A stretch of DNA of 64,000 nucleotides from Gnetum montanum (Eukaryota; Streptophyta; Gnetopsida; Gnetales; Gnetaceae). Both the position numbers and the translations under genes were made by a program. Below the pieces are notes generated by a model. The model saw only the letters and a program-made list of their open reading frames with translations. It was not told the DNA's origin and did no database searches. This document shows positions 1 to 12,169 of this stretch, in pieces; the stretch's first letter is position 1, and each line of letters starts with the position of its first letter. The DNA lies in contig MNCI01027020.1 of assembly GCA_015680685.1 (NCBI GenBank), forward strand, positions 405,588-469,587. Reading direction: 5' to 3'.

Positions 1-187
1 CAATGTACAGCACCTCGGTGTATGTTTGGGGAAATCGTTGCCTGATCCACGTGCAGACCACTCAAGGCACTCTACCTTCGTTAATTCCAGCTTGCCCTCA
101 AGTGAAGGTAGGGTCTTCTGTGCGTGTCTAGAGATCTCCAGGTCTCTGTTTCCTTCCAGTAGGAGATCAATGATTTCAGATGGTACA
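1..187 (+). repeat. 3' end of a Tat-type LTR, plus orientation
   Basis: This stretch resembles the reverse complement of about 10590-10780, the last part of the E1 5' LTR: both carry GGGGAAATC, then a GATC/TGATC stretch, CTACCTTCG and GAAGGTAGGGTCTTCT, and both end in GTACA. It therefore is the end of a same-family LTR lying opposite to E1. What follows (ATATCAAGG) does not look like the TGG..CTAGAAG primer site found after the other 5' LTRs, so it is more likely a 3' LTR or solo LTR. Its beginning is outside the window. Confidence 0.7.
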
Positions 188-782
188 ATATCAAGGTGAA
201 CATCAGGTAGCATAGGTAGGGGCAAGCACAGGTACCTCATAGCAGTGGCGACAAGGGTGACATAGATTGGGGTTTAGCAAGTCAGGTGGAAGGATTCGAC
301 GAGACCTTTAGTGTGAACATGCGACATGGACGTGCAACGTGAACGTGAGGGTAAGGGTTCAAACCCTAGTGTGCAAGGTCGAAGCCCGAGTATGAGCCTA
401 GCTCACTATATTCTTTCTTTATAATTTTCATTACTGAGGTAGTTCCTCTAGTTTTCATTACACCGCTATTTTGTTTTTCATTATTTTTTATTTTGTTAAT
501 GCAGCATGAATGTAGAGTGCAAGGTCGAAACCCTAGTGTGCGAGATGCAGCGTGAACACAGCGTGCAACATGTGAGACGTTCCGTGCAGGGTCGAAACCC
601 CAGTGTGCGAGACACAACGTGAACACAACGTGCAGCGTCCGAGACACAACCTGTAGGGCTGAAACCCCAGCGTACAAGTTACAGTGTGAACATAGCATGC
701 AGTGTGTGAGACGCAGTGTGTAGGGTTGAAATCCTAGTGTGCGAGACATAGCGTGAACATAGTGTCCAGCGTGCAAGCAGTG
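188..782 (+). repeat. Degenerate tandem repeats upstream of antisense gene copy 1
   Basis: From about 300 to 780 the sequence repeats a loose unit built from CAGCGTGAACA, GTGCGAGA and GGTCGAAACCCTAGTGTG. Similar short-unit arrays precede the other copies (about 16640-16920). The minus-strand ORF over 366-857 follows the repeat and looks like a shadow. The stretch is probably the leader or promoter of the antisense gene starting near 783, but no clear TATA box is visible here. Confidence 0.5.
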
Positions 783-3700
783 ATGGACAAGGGTAAGAAG
801 GTAGAAGGCCAGGGGAAGAAGGAGCCTAGCTTGACGTTCACCAAGAGAGTGAAGCAATGCTCCAGTGTCTGCCTAGACCCAGGCTTCCATCATGGTCTGG
901 ATCATCGTACAAGTAGGCTCTGATCCTTTGTTAAAATTTGTGTTTTTATTCACCTACTGTTCTTGTCGGTTTGCCCCATTCTATAGTGTAAAGGTTGTCG
1001 TAGCATAAATTTTTTCATAGCGTGCTAGATATGCTCGCCGTGCGGGGTTGGTGCATCCACGTTACAGCGTGCGGGGTTTGCACACTGGGGTTTGCAGCGA
1101 ACAACAGTTTCTTTCCAAGTGTTGGCCGCTAGGCTAAAAATTTATTTTATTATTTTATTTTTCTTTTATAGCTGATTTGCCGTAGTTTTCAAACACTTGT
1201 AGGAATTCCAAGCCTTTCCTCCCAGTGGTTGAGCTTTTCAAGGTTTTCGCGTAGTTTGTGCCCATTGATTTTGATGAACCTGCTCTTGATATGATTGTTG
1301 GTCAAAATGGGGTATGGTTTAGAATGGGTGTTAGAGAGTTTCTTCCCTTCATGCTAGAGAGATTTAGCATGGTAATATGGTCCAGCTTAAGTGAACAGTT
1401 AGCTTGGAATGTGCTTGAGACCATGTTACGAGGATCCTCAAATAGCGTAACAGCTTTCATGGTTGAGATTGATGATGGACCGTTCACGATTGAGGACGAT
1501 CCTTCTGGAGGACCTAGATCTACCCATCCATTATCGTGTGTATGGGAGTTATTGTCAGATAGCCCTCACCACATCAATAAAACCCTATTCCTAGCTGCTC
1601 ATGCACATACTTTGTTCCAGAACCCTCCTGGAACGGTGTACGAAGTAGGAAGGTAAGGTTGTTCAATTTACTGTTTTTACCTTGCTGCTTAGTAGTGGTT
1701 TATATTTTGATCGTCGTATCTTTGTAGACCTCAATTTGATAAAGAAGGAGTGTGCATAGACGATGATGAACTCGCTTTGGCTCGTACCGCCTTAGAGGAT
1801 TTCATGGTAGGCCCCACTCTCCGTGGTGCCGTGTTGGCCCAAACTAAGGGTGATATTGTTCATTTTCACAAATGGTACTTGAGGGCACTTGCACAATGCG
1901 AGGCTAGGGGATGGTTGCATGGGGATTGGTCTCATAATGGGCCAGTTTTTCCATGCGATGCCGATTTGTCTTCCAGCAATCTGAATCTATCGACTGAAGG
2001 TAAGTAATGGTATTTTTAACACCTCAGTTTGTTTGTTCTACTACATCATTGGTTATATTGACTACATGGTGTTATCTTGTGTGTACAGTGGACGTCCCCC
2101 CTGGTGGAGCCATTATCAAAATCGGGTAGACTAAGAGCACTTTGTCTATGAAATTCAGGGAAATCAGTGACGCATAGTGATGGTTACGTACTAAGGCACT
2201 ACCACATATCATCAGTTGTTTGAGTGATGCTGGCCTCATGGATTTGTTTACTACTTTGAGCCCTAATGTTTCTGTGATGGAGATTATTGGAATCATTGAT
2301 TCTTTCAACGAATCTATCACCTACTAGGTGTTAAATTGGTTTTCCATCTGTTGAAGGAGTTATTTTTGAACTTCTTTGGTGTACCAACAGCTAGGGCTAA
2401 AGTGATTTTGGATAGAGCACAGAAGGAGATCCATGTGGTTCATGAATTGGAGGACTGGTTGGGTGTTCTTAAAGGCTCTAAGGGATTCCCTATACAAGGG
2501 AAATCGAAAGTGGTAGAAGTTAATGAGTTATATCCCTTATTCAGAGTGCGGGTGTTTCCCAAGTCTTTGTCTCAAGTAAAAACTTTTGGGATAGAACCTG
2601 TGCGTATCATGCCCACTATTCTAGAGATTGGGATACATTATAACTAGGCTGAATTTTTGCTTTTGGTTTTCCATGAGGAGATAGTGAGGTTACGTTCAAA
2701 CATTGAGGTGCAATCCCATTTCACCTTTGCATTCTTTGCCAGTTACTTGCGCTGGCTAGCTAAATTTTTAGTTGTTCGCATGGATAACAAGTACGTGTTA
2801 AGGGATCACGACCAACTAGCTTGCTCATGGATTCGCCACTTATTTGAGGTGGCCGAATCTCAAGATGCTCCTGAGGGCATTGACAAGTCAGTTTCTGTTA
2901 CAACGGAGGGGTCATCTAGTCATTCAATTCATATACATGACAATGTAGGGTTGGAACTAGATAGTGTGCCCTACACTACTAGGAGAGCTAATCAGGTGAT
3001 CAAGGAAATGATCAGGGAAGCAAAATTGAAAGTTTAGAAGCATGAACATACGAGAGAGGTTGCTCGAACTACAGATGTACCAAGGGTAAAACGTATACAG
3101 TTTAAGATGCCTGTATGGGGTAAGCTTGATTCATTGATTTATCCTTGCTTTATCGTCATCATCGTTATTTTTACTTTTCGATTGTTTATACAAAACTGAT
3201 GTTGAACCTATGAATGTCACTAGAGTTGACTTCTGAAGTAAGAAAAGAGAGATTAGCACCGATCATCGAGGAGGAAGAGGTCTCAATGAACTTAAACGAG
3301 GAGGATGAAATAGGCAGAGACAAGACCAGAGAAATGAAAGATCGAGGGGCAGATACCATAGAAGAGGGTAACATCAATGATCGGGATGGAGTCGATGAGA
3401 TGTTTTATAGTTTCCTTGGAGGGAGGCTAGACCTTGGCGATCCTCCAAATTGGGAGGAAGATAGAGATTTTGGTATATTTGTCATAGTATATTTATTTGC
3501 CTTTTGAATTTTTCTTCTCATTACTTGAAGTTTTTATTTTATGTTTTTTACTACTACCAGGGGAAAATTTTCAGACTAGGATGGTTCCTAACATTCATTT
3601 AGAAGTTCCTATGATGAAGGCTCCCACGAAAATGACCACCGAAGTTAACCCATCTCCTACGCATGAACCATTTACTTGGATCATAATGCCAAGTAAAATG

Positions 3701-4839
3701 GATTTTATCACTGGTATCATTGATGAGGTAGTTGATCGCATCTAGCAAGCTCATCCTGACATAGGTACATATATCTTAAGCATTTCAAATCCTTGGATTT
3801 TTAACATTTGTTTCCACTGTCCGATGTCTAATGCATGTTCATCTCATGTGGATAGGCACTAAGCTGAGGTGGGATCCATTTGAGGCTACATGTATTGATA
3901 GTTTTCCTGCACTACCACCAGAGATTAAGCAAGTACCCTGACAGATCTATGACGAAGTGGTAGAATGCATTGTGCAGAATGCCAAGTCTCTCTGGACCTG
4001 TAGATGCTCCATCGAGAGGCTATGGTTGCAGATTTAGGTGGGAGAAAAAGATATTTTCAAGCTATCAGAAGAATGGGATGATCTCAAATCGCGCTATGAG
4101 TTCACCTTGGTAAGGTTAACAGGTGATCGTTCTTGGAGAACTTCTGAGATTACTTATAATAGGTATTGTAATTTATTGAATTTCCAAGTATCAATGACTT
4201 AGGATCTAGCAGAGTGTAAGGTGCAAATAGATTTACTGAACCTCAAATGTCAATATTGAAAGGCTTTTGCTTCTAAGGTGCGAAAATGGGGTCAAGATGA
4301 AAAGACCCATAAGTATCATTATAAAAAATCGTTAAAGGAGGTATCTATAGAGAAGTGTTAGCTGGAGATGTTTGTTGAGGTTTTAGGCCTGTGCTCTTCA
4401 TTTGATGCATTTGCTAAGCATACTATGGTGGAGATGGAATCACCAAAGAGGGTAATCACCACGGCTTCTGGGGAGGTTACTCTGGGTGAGTTTCCTCTGA
4501 AACGTCCCACTTGGTCCATGGTGGACAAAGGGAAGGCTTTGGCCAATGTTGATCTGGGCCTTGATGGGACTGACTGGGCAAGTATCTCTGAAGAAGAAAT
4601 CCTTCATCGGTTGGAATTCGGTCTAGGAGGATCTTCTTCAGTAAGTCGTTTAAACTTGTGAATTTTGTTTATTAAATAACTTTTGGAATTATTCTCTTTT
4701 CTTTTTGTGTTAATTGTTTTCTTTTACCTTTTCATAGGGTCAAGGTGATGACAATGGTCAAGAAGGTGGCTCCAGTGGAGTAGGGACCCATGGTGCTCGG
4801 GAGTCTGAGGGGGACACCCCTCTTGACCTTGATGCTTAG
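783..4839 (+). pseudogene. Antisense multi-exon gene nested in E1, copy 1 (unknown protein)
   Basis: The gene lies on the strand opposite to E1 gag and protease. Proposed exons are 783-912 (ATG, Lys-rich start MDKGKKVEGQGKK), 1172-1652, 1728-1999, 2089-3119, 3224-3472, 3561-3764, 3856-4640 and 4738-4839 (ends PLDLDA, TAG). Introns begin GTAAGG, GTAAGT, GTAAGC, GTATAT, GTACAT, GTAAGT and end in AG; the junctions from exon 2 onward keep frame. The protein has an N-terminal domain (FRMGVREFLPFMLERF), a middle domain rich in Trp and aromatics, an acidic stretch (about 3230-3470), a coiled-coil region starting after LRWDP, and an acidic tail. It is broken by in-frame stops, many of them TAG, and a frameshift near 2330. 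I recognise no known family. It aligns along its length with copies at 17390-20896 and 54503-58805. Confidence 0.75.
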
Positions 4840-4965
4840 TCTTAATTTTGGTATTATCGTTGCTCATTTTTTTATATGAGTTGCAAATAGAATGTTTTGC
4901 CCTGGATTGCATATGAACTGATGGATGGAATCGGTTAACCATTGTAATTGTCTGTTTGTATATGA

Positions 4966-4985
4966 ATATATATATATATATATAT
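4966..4985. repeat. TA microsatellite
   Basis: An uninterrupted run of TA dinucleotides just downstream of the antisense gene. Confidence 0.9.
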
Positions 4986-4989
4986 TTTG

Positions 4990-5690
4990 TTTGTTGTTAA
5001 AATGATTATTGGTGTCATCTATGTATCGTGTGGGGACATTGTACTAAGTTATAATTTGATGTTGATACATTTATACTATTTTTTCGATTGAGTTTTCTAT
5101 TATTTATTTTTCTTGTTTGAATTTTAAGTTTGTTTGAATACTGATAAGCATAGATTTAAAGTGAAAATATTTTGGGCTTGAATGTAAACATGATGCAGCG
5201 ATGTAAAATGTTTTTGTTCATTTTGTTGTTTAAGTGTAATGCAGGAAGTAGGCACAGAAGTAGGAGCATAATCATATAAAAAGGGGAATATGAGGGAAAA
5301 CTATGGCTGATCACGTAACAACGCAATAGGGTAAGCATAAATTCAAACTGTAAACTTGAATTGAGAGAAAAGAAATGTAAGAAGATGCTCTAGTTTAAGG
5401 CCATTTTGGGCCATGGGCACATATGTGTCAGTTTAAAGTCATGACGGATTGTAGTCTTGATGTTCTAGTTTAAAGGCATTCTGGGCCCCATGTACTAGTT
5501 TAAAGCCATTCCGAGCCCCATGTACAACTTTAAGGCCATTTTAGGCCCCATGTAAACAAGAGAAGTTTCAAGTGATACTAGTGGGTTCCGTGGTAAATCG
5601 ACCATTTCTGATTGTGGCTAGTTTTATGTCATTGCAGACATGTGGTAGTTTAACGTCATTTCAGACAAGGAATGTACTTTAGTGGTTTAG
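4990..5690. repeat. AT-rich spacer with GTTTAAGGCC repeat array (5390-5660)
   Basis: No gene is visible at 4990-5390. From 5390 to 5660 there are about eight degenerate copies of a 25-35 bp unit with core TAGTTTAAGGCCATTTTGGG. The same array lies between protease and the antisense gene in E2 (21130-21335) and in E3 (54190-54330, opposite strand because E3 is inverted). Confidence 0.75.
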
Positions 5691-6480
5691 CAATTTTTTG
5701 ATTCTTCTTAATTTAACGTTAGGATTGACGCTGATAGGTGTGATTCTATACTCAGCGTCCCCTTCGCTAATTACGTTGAACAGTAATTCAGCCCAAGAGA
5801 TGTCTGATGGAATAGGCTTTATGTTAGTGTCTTCTAGTGTTTCCGTATGTACAGTAGTTTCGATGTTTGGTGTAGTTTATAGGTTAGGCGGTGTATGTAC
5901 AATTTCAAGTTTGGGTGTTTCTATGTTGGGTAGAGTTTCATTTATGTCTAATGGATCATTGTTTACTGGTTGCGTGCAACTTTTTTTTTCATTTATGTCA
6001 TCCTATTTAGGCTCTTCCAACTTAACCTCCAAACCTTGGTCTATATCCATATGTGATGAGATGGTAGATGTAGTAGCATCTACGTGTATAATGATTTCAC
6101 CACCTTCATAAGGTAGGTGAATCTCTTGGTGTATGGGGGAAGAGACTACTTTGAGTTGGGCTAGCTAGGGTCTTCCTAATATTAAATTGAACCCTAGCAT
6201 TTCGTTAATGACAACAAAGTTAGCAGATGTGGTGAATCGATCCCCTGCTATAAAGTCCAAAGTTATGGTTCCTTTTACTACTACGCGTGATCCACTAAAT
6301 GATTTTAAACATGTGGTGGAGGTTGGTTTAATTAGTTCCATGAGCCCTAATTGTTCGATGATGGTGTAGGGTATTACATTTGTGGCGGCTCCATCATCTA
6401 CATGCACCTAATGTATTTTGAATTGATTAACTTGTATCATTATGAACATAGGTGCGGTTGTTCCTTCTCCTATTTTCTCA
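5690..6480 (-). pseudogene. E1 protease (Tat-like retropepsin)
   Basis: Aspartic protease that would process the gag-pol polyprotein. On the minus strand from about 6410 the active-site segment reads HVDDGAATNVIP, followed by LKSFSGSRVVVKGTI and the closing LILGRP. The usual Ser/Thr after the catalytic Asp is Asp here, also in E2. The frame continues to about 5690 through an acidic tail. Upstream and downstream stops interrupt it. The plus-strand ORFs at 5698-6111 and 6187-6369 are shadows. Confidence 0.8.
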
Positions 6481-6689
6481 TCAATTTTGATGTTGTTAGT
6501 GTGGAAGCCTAGTTATTTAGAAGTCGATCCTTGAGGCGAATACATTACCGCATGAATTGAGAGTTCATTTGGAGGTAAGTTTCATTTACTGGGATTGATG
6601 TCAACATATGTACTAGGGCTTCATGATGAGTTTGAGAAGTTAACATCAGATAATATAGACTTAATGAAGTATTTTTTTATTTAAGTGTC

Positions 6690-9600
6690 TGTGTGACCTA
6701 TGTTAGGGCTGTTGCTAAATCTTTATTGTTAGGTGCTAGGTTGTTAGTGGTTACTTGGTCCATCAAGCCCAGTAGTTTTATCTCATGTGTAGTTGATTTG
6801 ACATTTTCTTCTGTAACTATTGATTTGGATGCATCATGCATTCCCGATAATTCTCCCTTATAGCTCGTATACGGTTCATTGGTAGGTGATTCCATGGGTA
6901 CTACACTTAATGGAGTGGGCTTGGGGGGTCGTAAGGTAAGCTGTTGACCTTCTTTCTCCAATCGTTCCAGTGTGAGCCTGTCTGCCAGGCGTTCCCGCGT
7001 GTGGCATGGGGGAACATTTGGTTTCTAAAAATCTGGTCACTTTGGAACTCGTATGACGTATGGAGTAGGACGAGGTTGCAATCGGGCAGTTGAAGGTGGT
7101 TGAGTGTCAGGCTACCTAGGCACCCTAACAACATATGGGGTTGGCTTATTTTGTGTTTTCTAGGTGGAAGGTTTGGGGTTATCAGGGTGTTCAGGTATCC
7201 TAACAACATATGGAATTGGTCTAGTTGGGGGTTGTATCTCCGTAGTTGTGACTCGAGGTGGTACCTGGACTACAAAGGGAGCAGGCTAGGTAGGAGGTTG
7301 CATGTTTTCGGTAGTAGCAGCGGGAGGTACACGTACCATGTATGGTTTTGATGGTATGGTAGAGGCTACCACCACAGGGGGTATCTGGATGACATAGGGT
7401 CTTTGCGGGGTATGCGGGTTACATGGAGAGTATGATGATTGAGGTGTGGACGTTTGTGCGGTAGGAGGAATATGAACTACAAATGGTCTCTTAGGTATTT
7501 GTTGTTCATTATCTAAGTAAATGGTGTTAATCCTAGGTGCTTCTTGTTCATTGTCTAAGTAGATAGTGTTAATTACATATGGAGCCTCCTTAGTATTTAG
7601 AGGATCCTTATAAATGCCCATGGCCTAGTTTTGTGGTTTGACCGGGTTGGCCTCATCAAAAGTGATCTCACCTTTGTTGATCATCCATTGAATATCTTGT
7701 TTCAGGGTGAAAAAATAGTTGGTTTCATGCCCATTGCATTGATGATAATCACAAAAGAGGTCTATTCTAAAGCCTCTTGGAACTGGGGACTCATCTGGCG
7801 TTGCCAAGCTTTGGTTGTTGATCAACTGATAGAATCGATCATGTCTTTGGACTACTACGGGGGACAATTGTTTATGTTTCATTAGCCCAGCCTTCAAGAG
7901 TTGGTCAAACAATTGTGAGGGTTTCATGGGGAACGGTGTGTATTGAGAGGGGTCTCTCCTCTCAAAGTTTCTCGCACGACCTGGCGTGGAATTTTGNCGC
8001 CTACTACTCCTACTAACTATGCTAGACCTGCTCCCACTACTATACCTGAACCGTCCACATCACAAAATTCCACGCCAGGTCGTGCGAGAAACTTTGAGAG
8101 GAGAGACCCCTCTCAATACACACCGTTCCCCATGAAACCCTCACAATTGTTTGACCAACTCTTGAAGGCTGGGCTAATGAAACATAAACAATTGTCCCCC
8201 GTAGTAGTCCAAAGACATGATCNCACTAAGAGTGCATGTGTTAAGATAGTATAATTTGGACTTCACAAAATCATTAATAGCCCTCTTTAGAATAGTGAGG
8301 AGATAAGTCTCTGGGATCGGCTCAAGGAGCTCATTGAGGGTAGCACTCCACCATTGAATAAATTTTTGAACAAGTTCAAGCAGTGCTTGCCAGACCTGTA
8401 TGAGGCTATCAAGTGTTACTTCAGGCTTCAAGTTATACTTGAACCTAGTAACGAACTGGTGTAATAAATCTTCTAAAGAAAATATTGAGTTTTGGAGAAA
8501 AGCTCAATACCATTCAAGTGCTCTCCCATTGAGGAACATGGGGAACACTCACAAGATGGCAAGTGGCCACGCCTAAAGTAGCATGCATTCTAGTCTAAAT
8601 GTTATAAGATGGGCATTGGGGTCTGTCTCCCCATTGTATTTAGTTAACATGGGTAAGGAAATGCCCTTAGGTAATGTTAGAGGTGGAACCGACAGCTAAT
8701 AGGGTCATCTTGATAGAAATCCACTATCTTAAGCTCTTCATCGGTAGCTGTTTTGAGGCACTTAACCTCGTCAGTTAGATCTGGCATTAGTTTCTTCGCT
8801 TCAGCCCAGTCTTGGGCATTAGGTGAGATGGTAGATTGATTATGTTGTGTAGTATACAAGTTATATTGTTGTATGGCAAGCGGCAAAGAGGAAAGTTGAG
8901 TGGTTGGAGGTTGGGCTTGTGGAATATTCATGGTGGATGCTGCTAAGGATGGCATACTCTAAGAAAAGGGTTGTTGTTGCTATACTTAAGGGATGTTTAT
9001 GGGTGGAATTATAGGAGGTGGCATGTTGTAGTTAGGGGGTTGATGCACTTGTGTACCAGTCCCAGCCCACTGTCCAGTCATGATTTGTGAGGGAACGCCA
9101 TAAACTTGTTGAGTTGGAGTGATGAAGGATGTTCTTTGGGATTGGATCTATGGTATATAGTGTGCGGATGTAGAAGTAGGTATCACATATGGCATTCCGA
9201 TCACTCGAGGTGGGAAGGTTGCTCCTACATTGGTTTGCAGGGGTTCTTTTTGGGGTTCTATTTGCAAGATAGGGGATAATGTGGTAATGGGAGGAATAGT
9301 GGCGAGGGGTATATTGAATTGGGTATCAATCACTGGGGGAGTGGGAATAAGCATGGATGCTTCTTGTTGAGGCACATGTGCTTGGGCGATTTTAAATAAC
9401 TGGAGGGACGTAGTTTCCCCCATGAATGGTTGGAACAATGGGTTTACATCAGTTTGTGGGCTGAGGGTATGGTATGAATCTTCGTTTTCGGATTGAGCAG
9501 AAAAGTCATCCTCCTCTTTTGATTGGGGATTTAGCATGGGCTGGTCTAGGGTCTGACTCCTAGCTAGGAGGAGCTGTGAGATAAGTTCAGAGTAGTGCTC

Positions 9601-10062
9601 GGGGAGAGGAATGATGTCATATGGGGAAGGGATGAACTCATGTCCTTCCCTATAAAATAGCTCATATTATCTCTTAGCCTCCATTTCATTTTGATCTACT
9701 CCTAGGCCGGCTTGGATTTTTACGCATATAAAATTGTATTGTTCCTGTGTGGTAACGTTAAATGATGGATTCTTCCCTTGTGTTCTGAGAGATCAACGGG
9801 ATCCTCCCCAGGGATTAACCTCACCATGGGCATCTATGGGTTGCATAATGGGCATCAGCATTGTCATGGGGCCCACGGTATCTGGAATGGACTTGGTTGA
9901 AACATTGGTGTTGGCAGTATTCATGGTGAAGAGGTTGTAAATGTAACACAGTGGAAGGGATACAATGTCAGGGCGTACAGGTGATGATTTGGCCAAGTAT
10001 GAAATGGGTGTGCTTATCAGCGTACACCTAGGTTGGCAGCATGCGACTTGTTTGCACAACAT
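6690..10062 (-). pseudogene. E1 gag and gag-protease linker
   Basis: Gag capsid and nucleocapsid precursor, broken into several ORFs. On the minus strand, order is: an N-terminal part (from about 10062); a Pro/Thr-rich segment (9537-8680); the retrotransposon gag core (about 8600-8224, with GRALEWY, FVTRFKYNLKPE and INDFVKSKLYYL); then KPSQLFDQLLKAG and the knuckle FCDYHQCNGHETNYF (about 7775-7710). A Pro-rich linker with repeated PYV motifs runs to about 6700. The last knuckle Cys is replaced by an aromatic residue, as in E2 and E3. The scaffold is rearranged at 7997-8223. Confidence 0.85.
7997..8223. other. Inverted contig between two single-N gaps (assembly artefact)
   Basis: Single Ns stand at 7997 and 8223. 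Bases 8063-8222 are the reverse complement of 7837-7996, and the segment encodes E1 gag on the wrong strand. Flipping it restores the order expected for gag, with a 160-base redundant overlap. Confidence 0.9.
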
Positions 10063-10540
10063 ATGGACTAGGTCCCAATGTACAGGCTTCAGCGACCAGC
10101 ATACAGAAACTGGTCATAGCGTGTAAACTGAGGTCACAGCGTGCAGATTGCGATAGTTAGTGTACAAGTAGAGTGATGAGTATGCAGAAATGGGATAACG
10201 TGTAGACAAAGTCTACAGCGTGCAGAAACTAGGCAACATGTAGACAGAGTCTACAATGTGTAGAAACTACGTAGCGTGTAAATAGAGTCTAAAACGTGCA
10301 GAAATTGGGCAGTGTGTAAACAGAGTCTACAACGTGTAGATAGAGTCTACAACATGTAGAAACTGGACAGCATGTAAACAGATTCTATAGCATGTAGAAA
10401 CTGGGTAGCATGTAGATAGAGTCTACAGTGTGAGAGTAAGTTGGGCAGCGATTGGACGTTGGGAATGCTACAGAACAGGGCAACGTAAATGTGAGAAAAC
10501 AAGGCGGTAGATCAGAAGCACAGGGGCATAGCGTATGAGA
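10063..10540 (-). repeat. E1 5' leader with GTCTACA tandem repeats
   Basis: Between the primer site and gag, about 10080-10440 consists of degenerate repeats with cores CAGCGTGTAGAAACTGGGC and GTAGACAGAGTCTACA; the GTAGAC/GTCTAC parts are self-complementary. No ORF of note. Confidence 0.75.
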
Positions 10541-10567
10541 TTAGATTATATTAAAGTAGTTTTAGGC

Positions 10568-10584
10568 CCTTCTTCTAACACCAT
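10568..10584 (-). other. E1 primer binding site
   Basis: Minus strand reads TGGTGTTAGAAGAAGGG, close to the E2 site TGGTGCTAGAAGGAGGG and the E3 site TGGCTCTAGAAGGAGGG. It lies a few bases inside the 5' LTR end. I did not assign the tRNA. Confidence 0.8.
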
Positions 10585-10589
10585 TTTTT

Positions 10590-11965
10590 GTACTATTCGA
10601 AATCGTCGGTGTGAGGCTAGAATGAAATGAACACTGAGAGATCTACACACAGACATAGAAGACCCTACCTTCGCTTGAGGATGAGCTGGAATGGACGAAG
10701 GTAGAGTACCTTGGGCAGTCCACACGCAGATCAGACAAGGATTTCCCCAACGTATGCCAATATGCAATATGTTGGGTTATGTGTAAATAGTGTGATTAAT
10801 GTAAACCCAAAGCGTAAATTTGCATTAACTTAAACAAAAGAAATGAACTAGAATAAATGAAAACTTTGACAAATTTCAAGCAGAAACAAAGTAACTTTAT
10901 TGCCAGATGAGAATTACAGTGCACCAGTCCAAATGTAGTTGTAGATTTGACACGAGGTGGACGAAAGGCTGTGGTGGATGCTGGAGGATGATGGTGTGCT
11001 GGTTTAAACTGCAAGCATAGCGTGAGGGCTATATGATCAGCATGCAGGGTCAAAGTCCAGCATATGGGGATTCTTGCTTTGATTTGCTAAGTGTCTCCAA
11101 GTTTTTTTTGTCTCTAGTTTTCCCCAAAATTTCCCTCCCTAATCTAGTGAAAAATTGGGGTTTTTATGAGGTTTTGGGCACTGGATTGAGATCTGGAAAG
11201 GTATGAGCAGCTGTGGATGAGGGAATTTTGGGTCAGATGATAGGTGGCTACGTTACCCATATGTAAAGAATATTACAACTATGCAGCGTGCTGCATGCCA
11301 ATGTGTGCTGCTGCACACCAGTGTGTACGTGTTGGGCGTGTGAAATCAATGTATAGAATTGACTAAAACAAAAGAATTCATTTTTACAAACTATTTTTAC
11401 AACAGGAAGTATCCAATTTGCCCCTCGGATTTGGGCTCAGATGTTACAAGAATGCTACCTGCGGATATTCAGCTCAGTTGAACTTGATCCGACATGGTTC
11501 TGGAAGACATTCACTGATGTACGCTATGCTGCACACTAGATGGTGCATGCCAGGCAGACATGCTGGGCATACAAGAGGAACATGCTCAATGTGTGTACTC
11601 CAAGGTGCATGCTTTCAAGGTCAAAACTTGATTTTCTTGAGCCCATAATTATGTCTAAAAATTGCCCTATCTCTGAGAGTTGATGCCTTCTGAAAATCTT
11701 GCTCTGAAATGCATGTTTCAGGTAGTCTTTAAAGTCACACGCTAGGCATGCATGCTAGATACTCAGTGAAAACTAAGTATTTTGAGCTCAAGATTTGCTA
11801 GGTTTGATGTCAGATGTCGCTGTAGTCTTCTGTGGATCCCAGGGAACCATTTCTTGCTCAGTTCGACTACATTTGAAGCTGTTCATGAGGCCGTCAAGAT
11901 TTAGTCATGGTGGGGAGCATCACAATTTTAGCTTGATTCTAAGATCATAATTTTGTGGTGTTTCA
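10590..11965 (-). repeat. E1 5' LTR
   Basis: Read on the minus strand it starts TGAAACACCACAAAAT at 11965 and ends GTACA at 10590, followed by the primer site. The TGAAACA start is shared with the LTRs ending at 27485 and 46335 and starting at 48376. No polypurine tract borders it on the right, so it looks inserted into E2 and not like the E2 3' LTR. The candidate 5 bp target copy on the right is TAGTG; its partner is out of view. ORFs inside it are not credible. Confidence 0.75.
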
Positions 11966-12165
11966 TAGTGGATAGCCAATTTATGATCATAGAGGACCAT
12001 ATTGTGCATGCTAGTTTAGTGTCATAGCCCAAGGATATTCTATGCTAGTTTAACATCATAGTAGACATCTATGCTAGTTTAATGCCATAGCAGACATTTG
12101 TGCAAATTTAATGTTGTAGCAGATGTCTACGCAAGTTTAACATCGTAGTGGACATGCACTTACCT
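11966..12165 (-). repeat. E2 3' untranslated array of TTTAACATCATAG units
   Basis: About five copies of a unit with core GCTAGTTTAACATCATAG, alternating with GACATCTATG, directly after the integrase end. The same array occurs in E4 at 47290-47565. Confidence 0.75.
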
Positions 12166-12169
12166 TACT

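Noticed and set aside
300-780. CRISPR-like regular repeats
   Set aside because: Units are degenerate and of varying length, without distinct spacers, in plant nuclear DNA.
366-857. 163-codon minus-strand ORF, Cys/His-rich
   Set aside because: It follows the tandem repeat over 300-780; repetition alone yields the open frame. Its His/Cys spacing fits no zinc finger.
7998-8222. Plus-strand gag fragment as a separate element
   Set aside because: It is the reverse complement of the adjoining gag between two Ns, best explained by an inverted contig.
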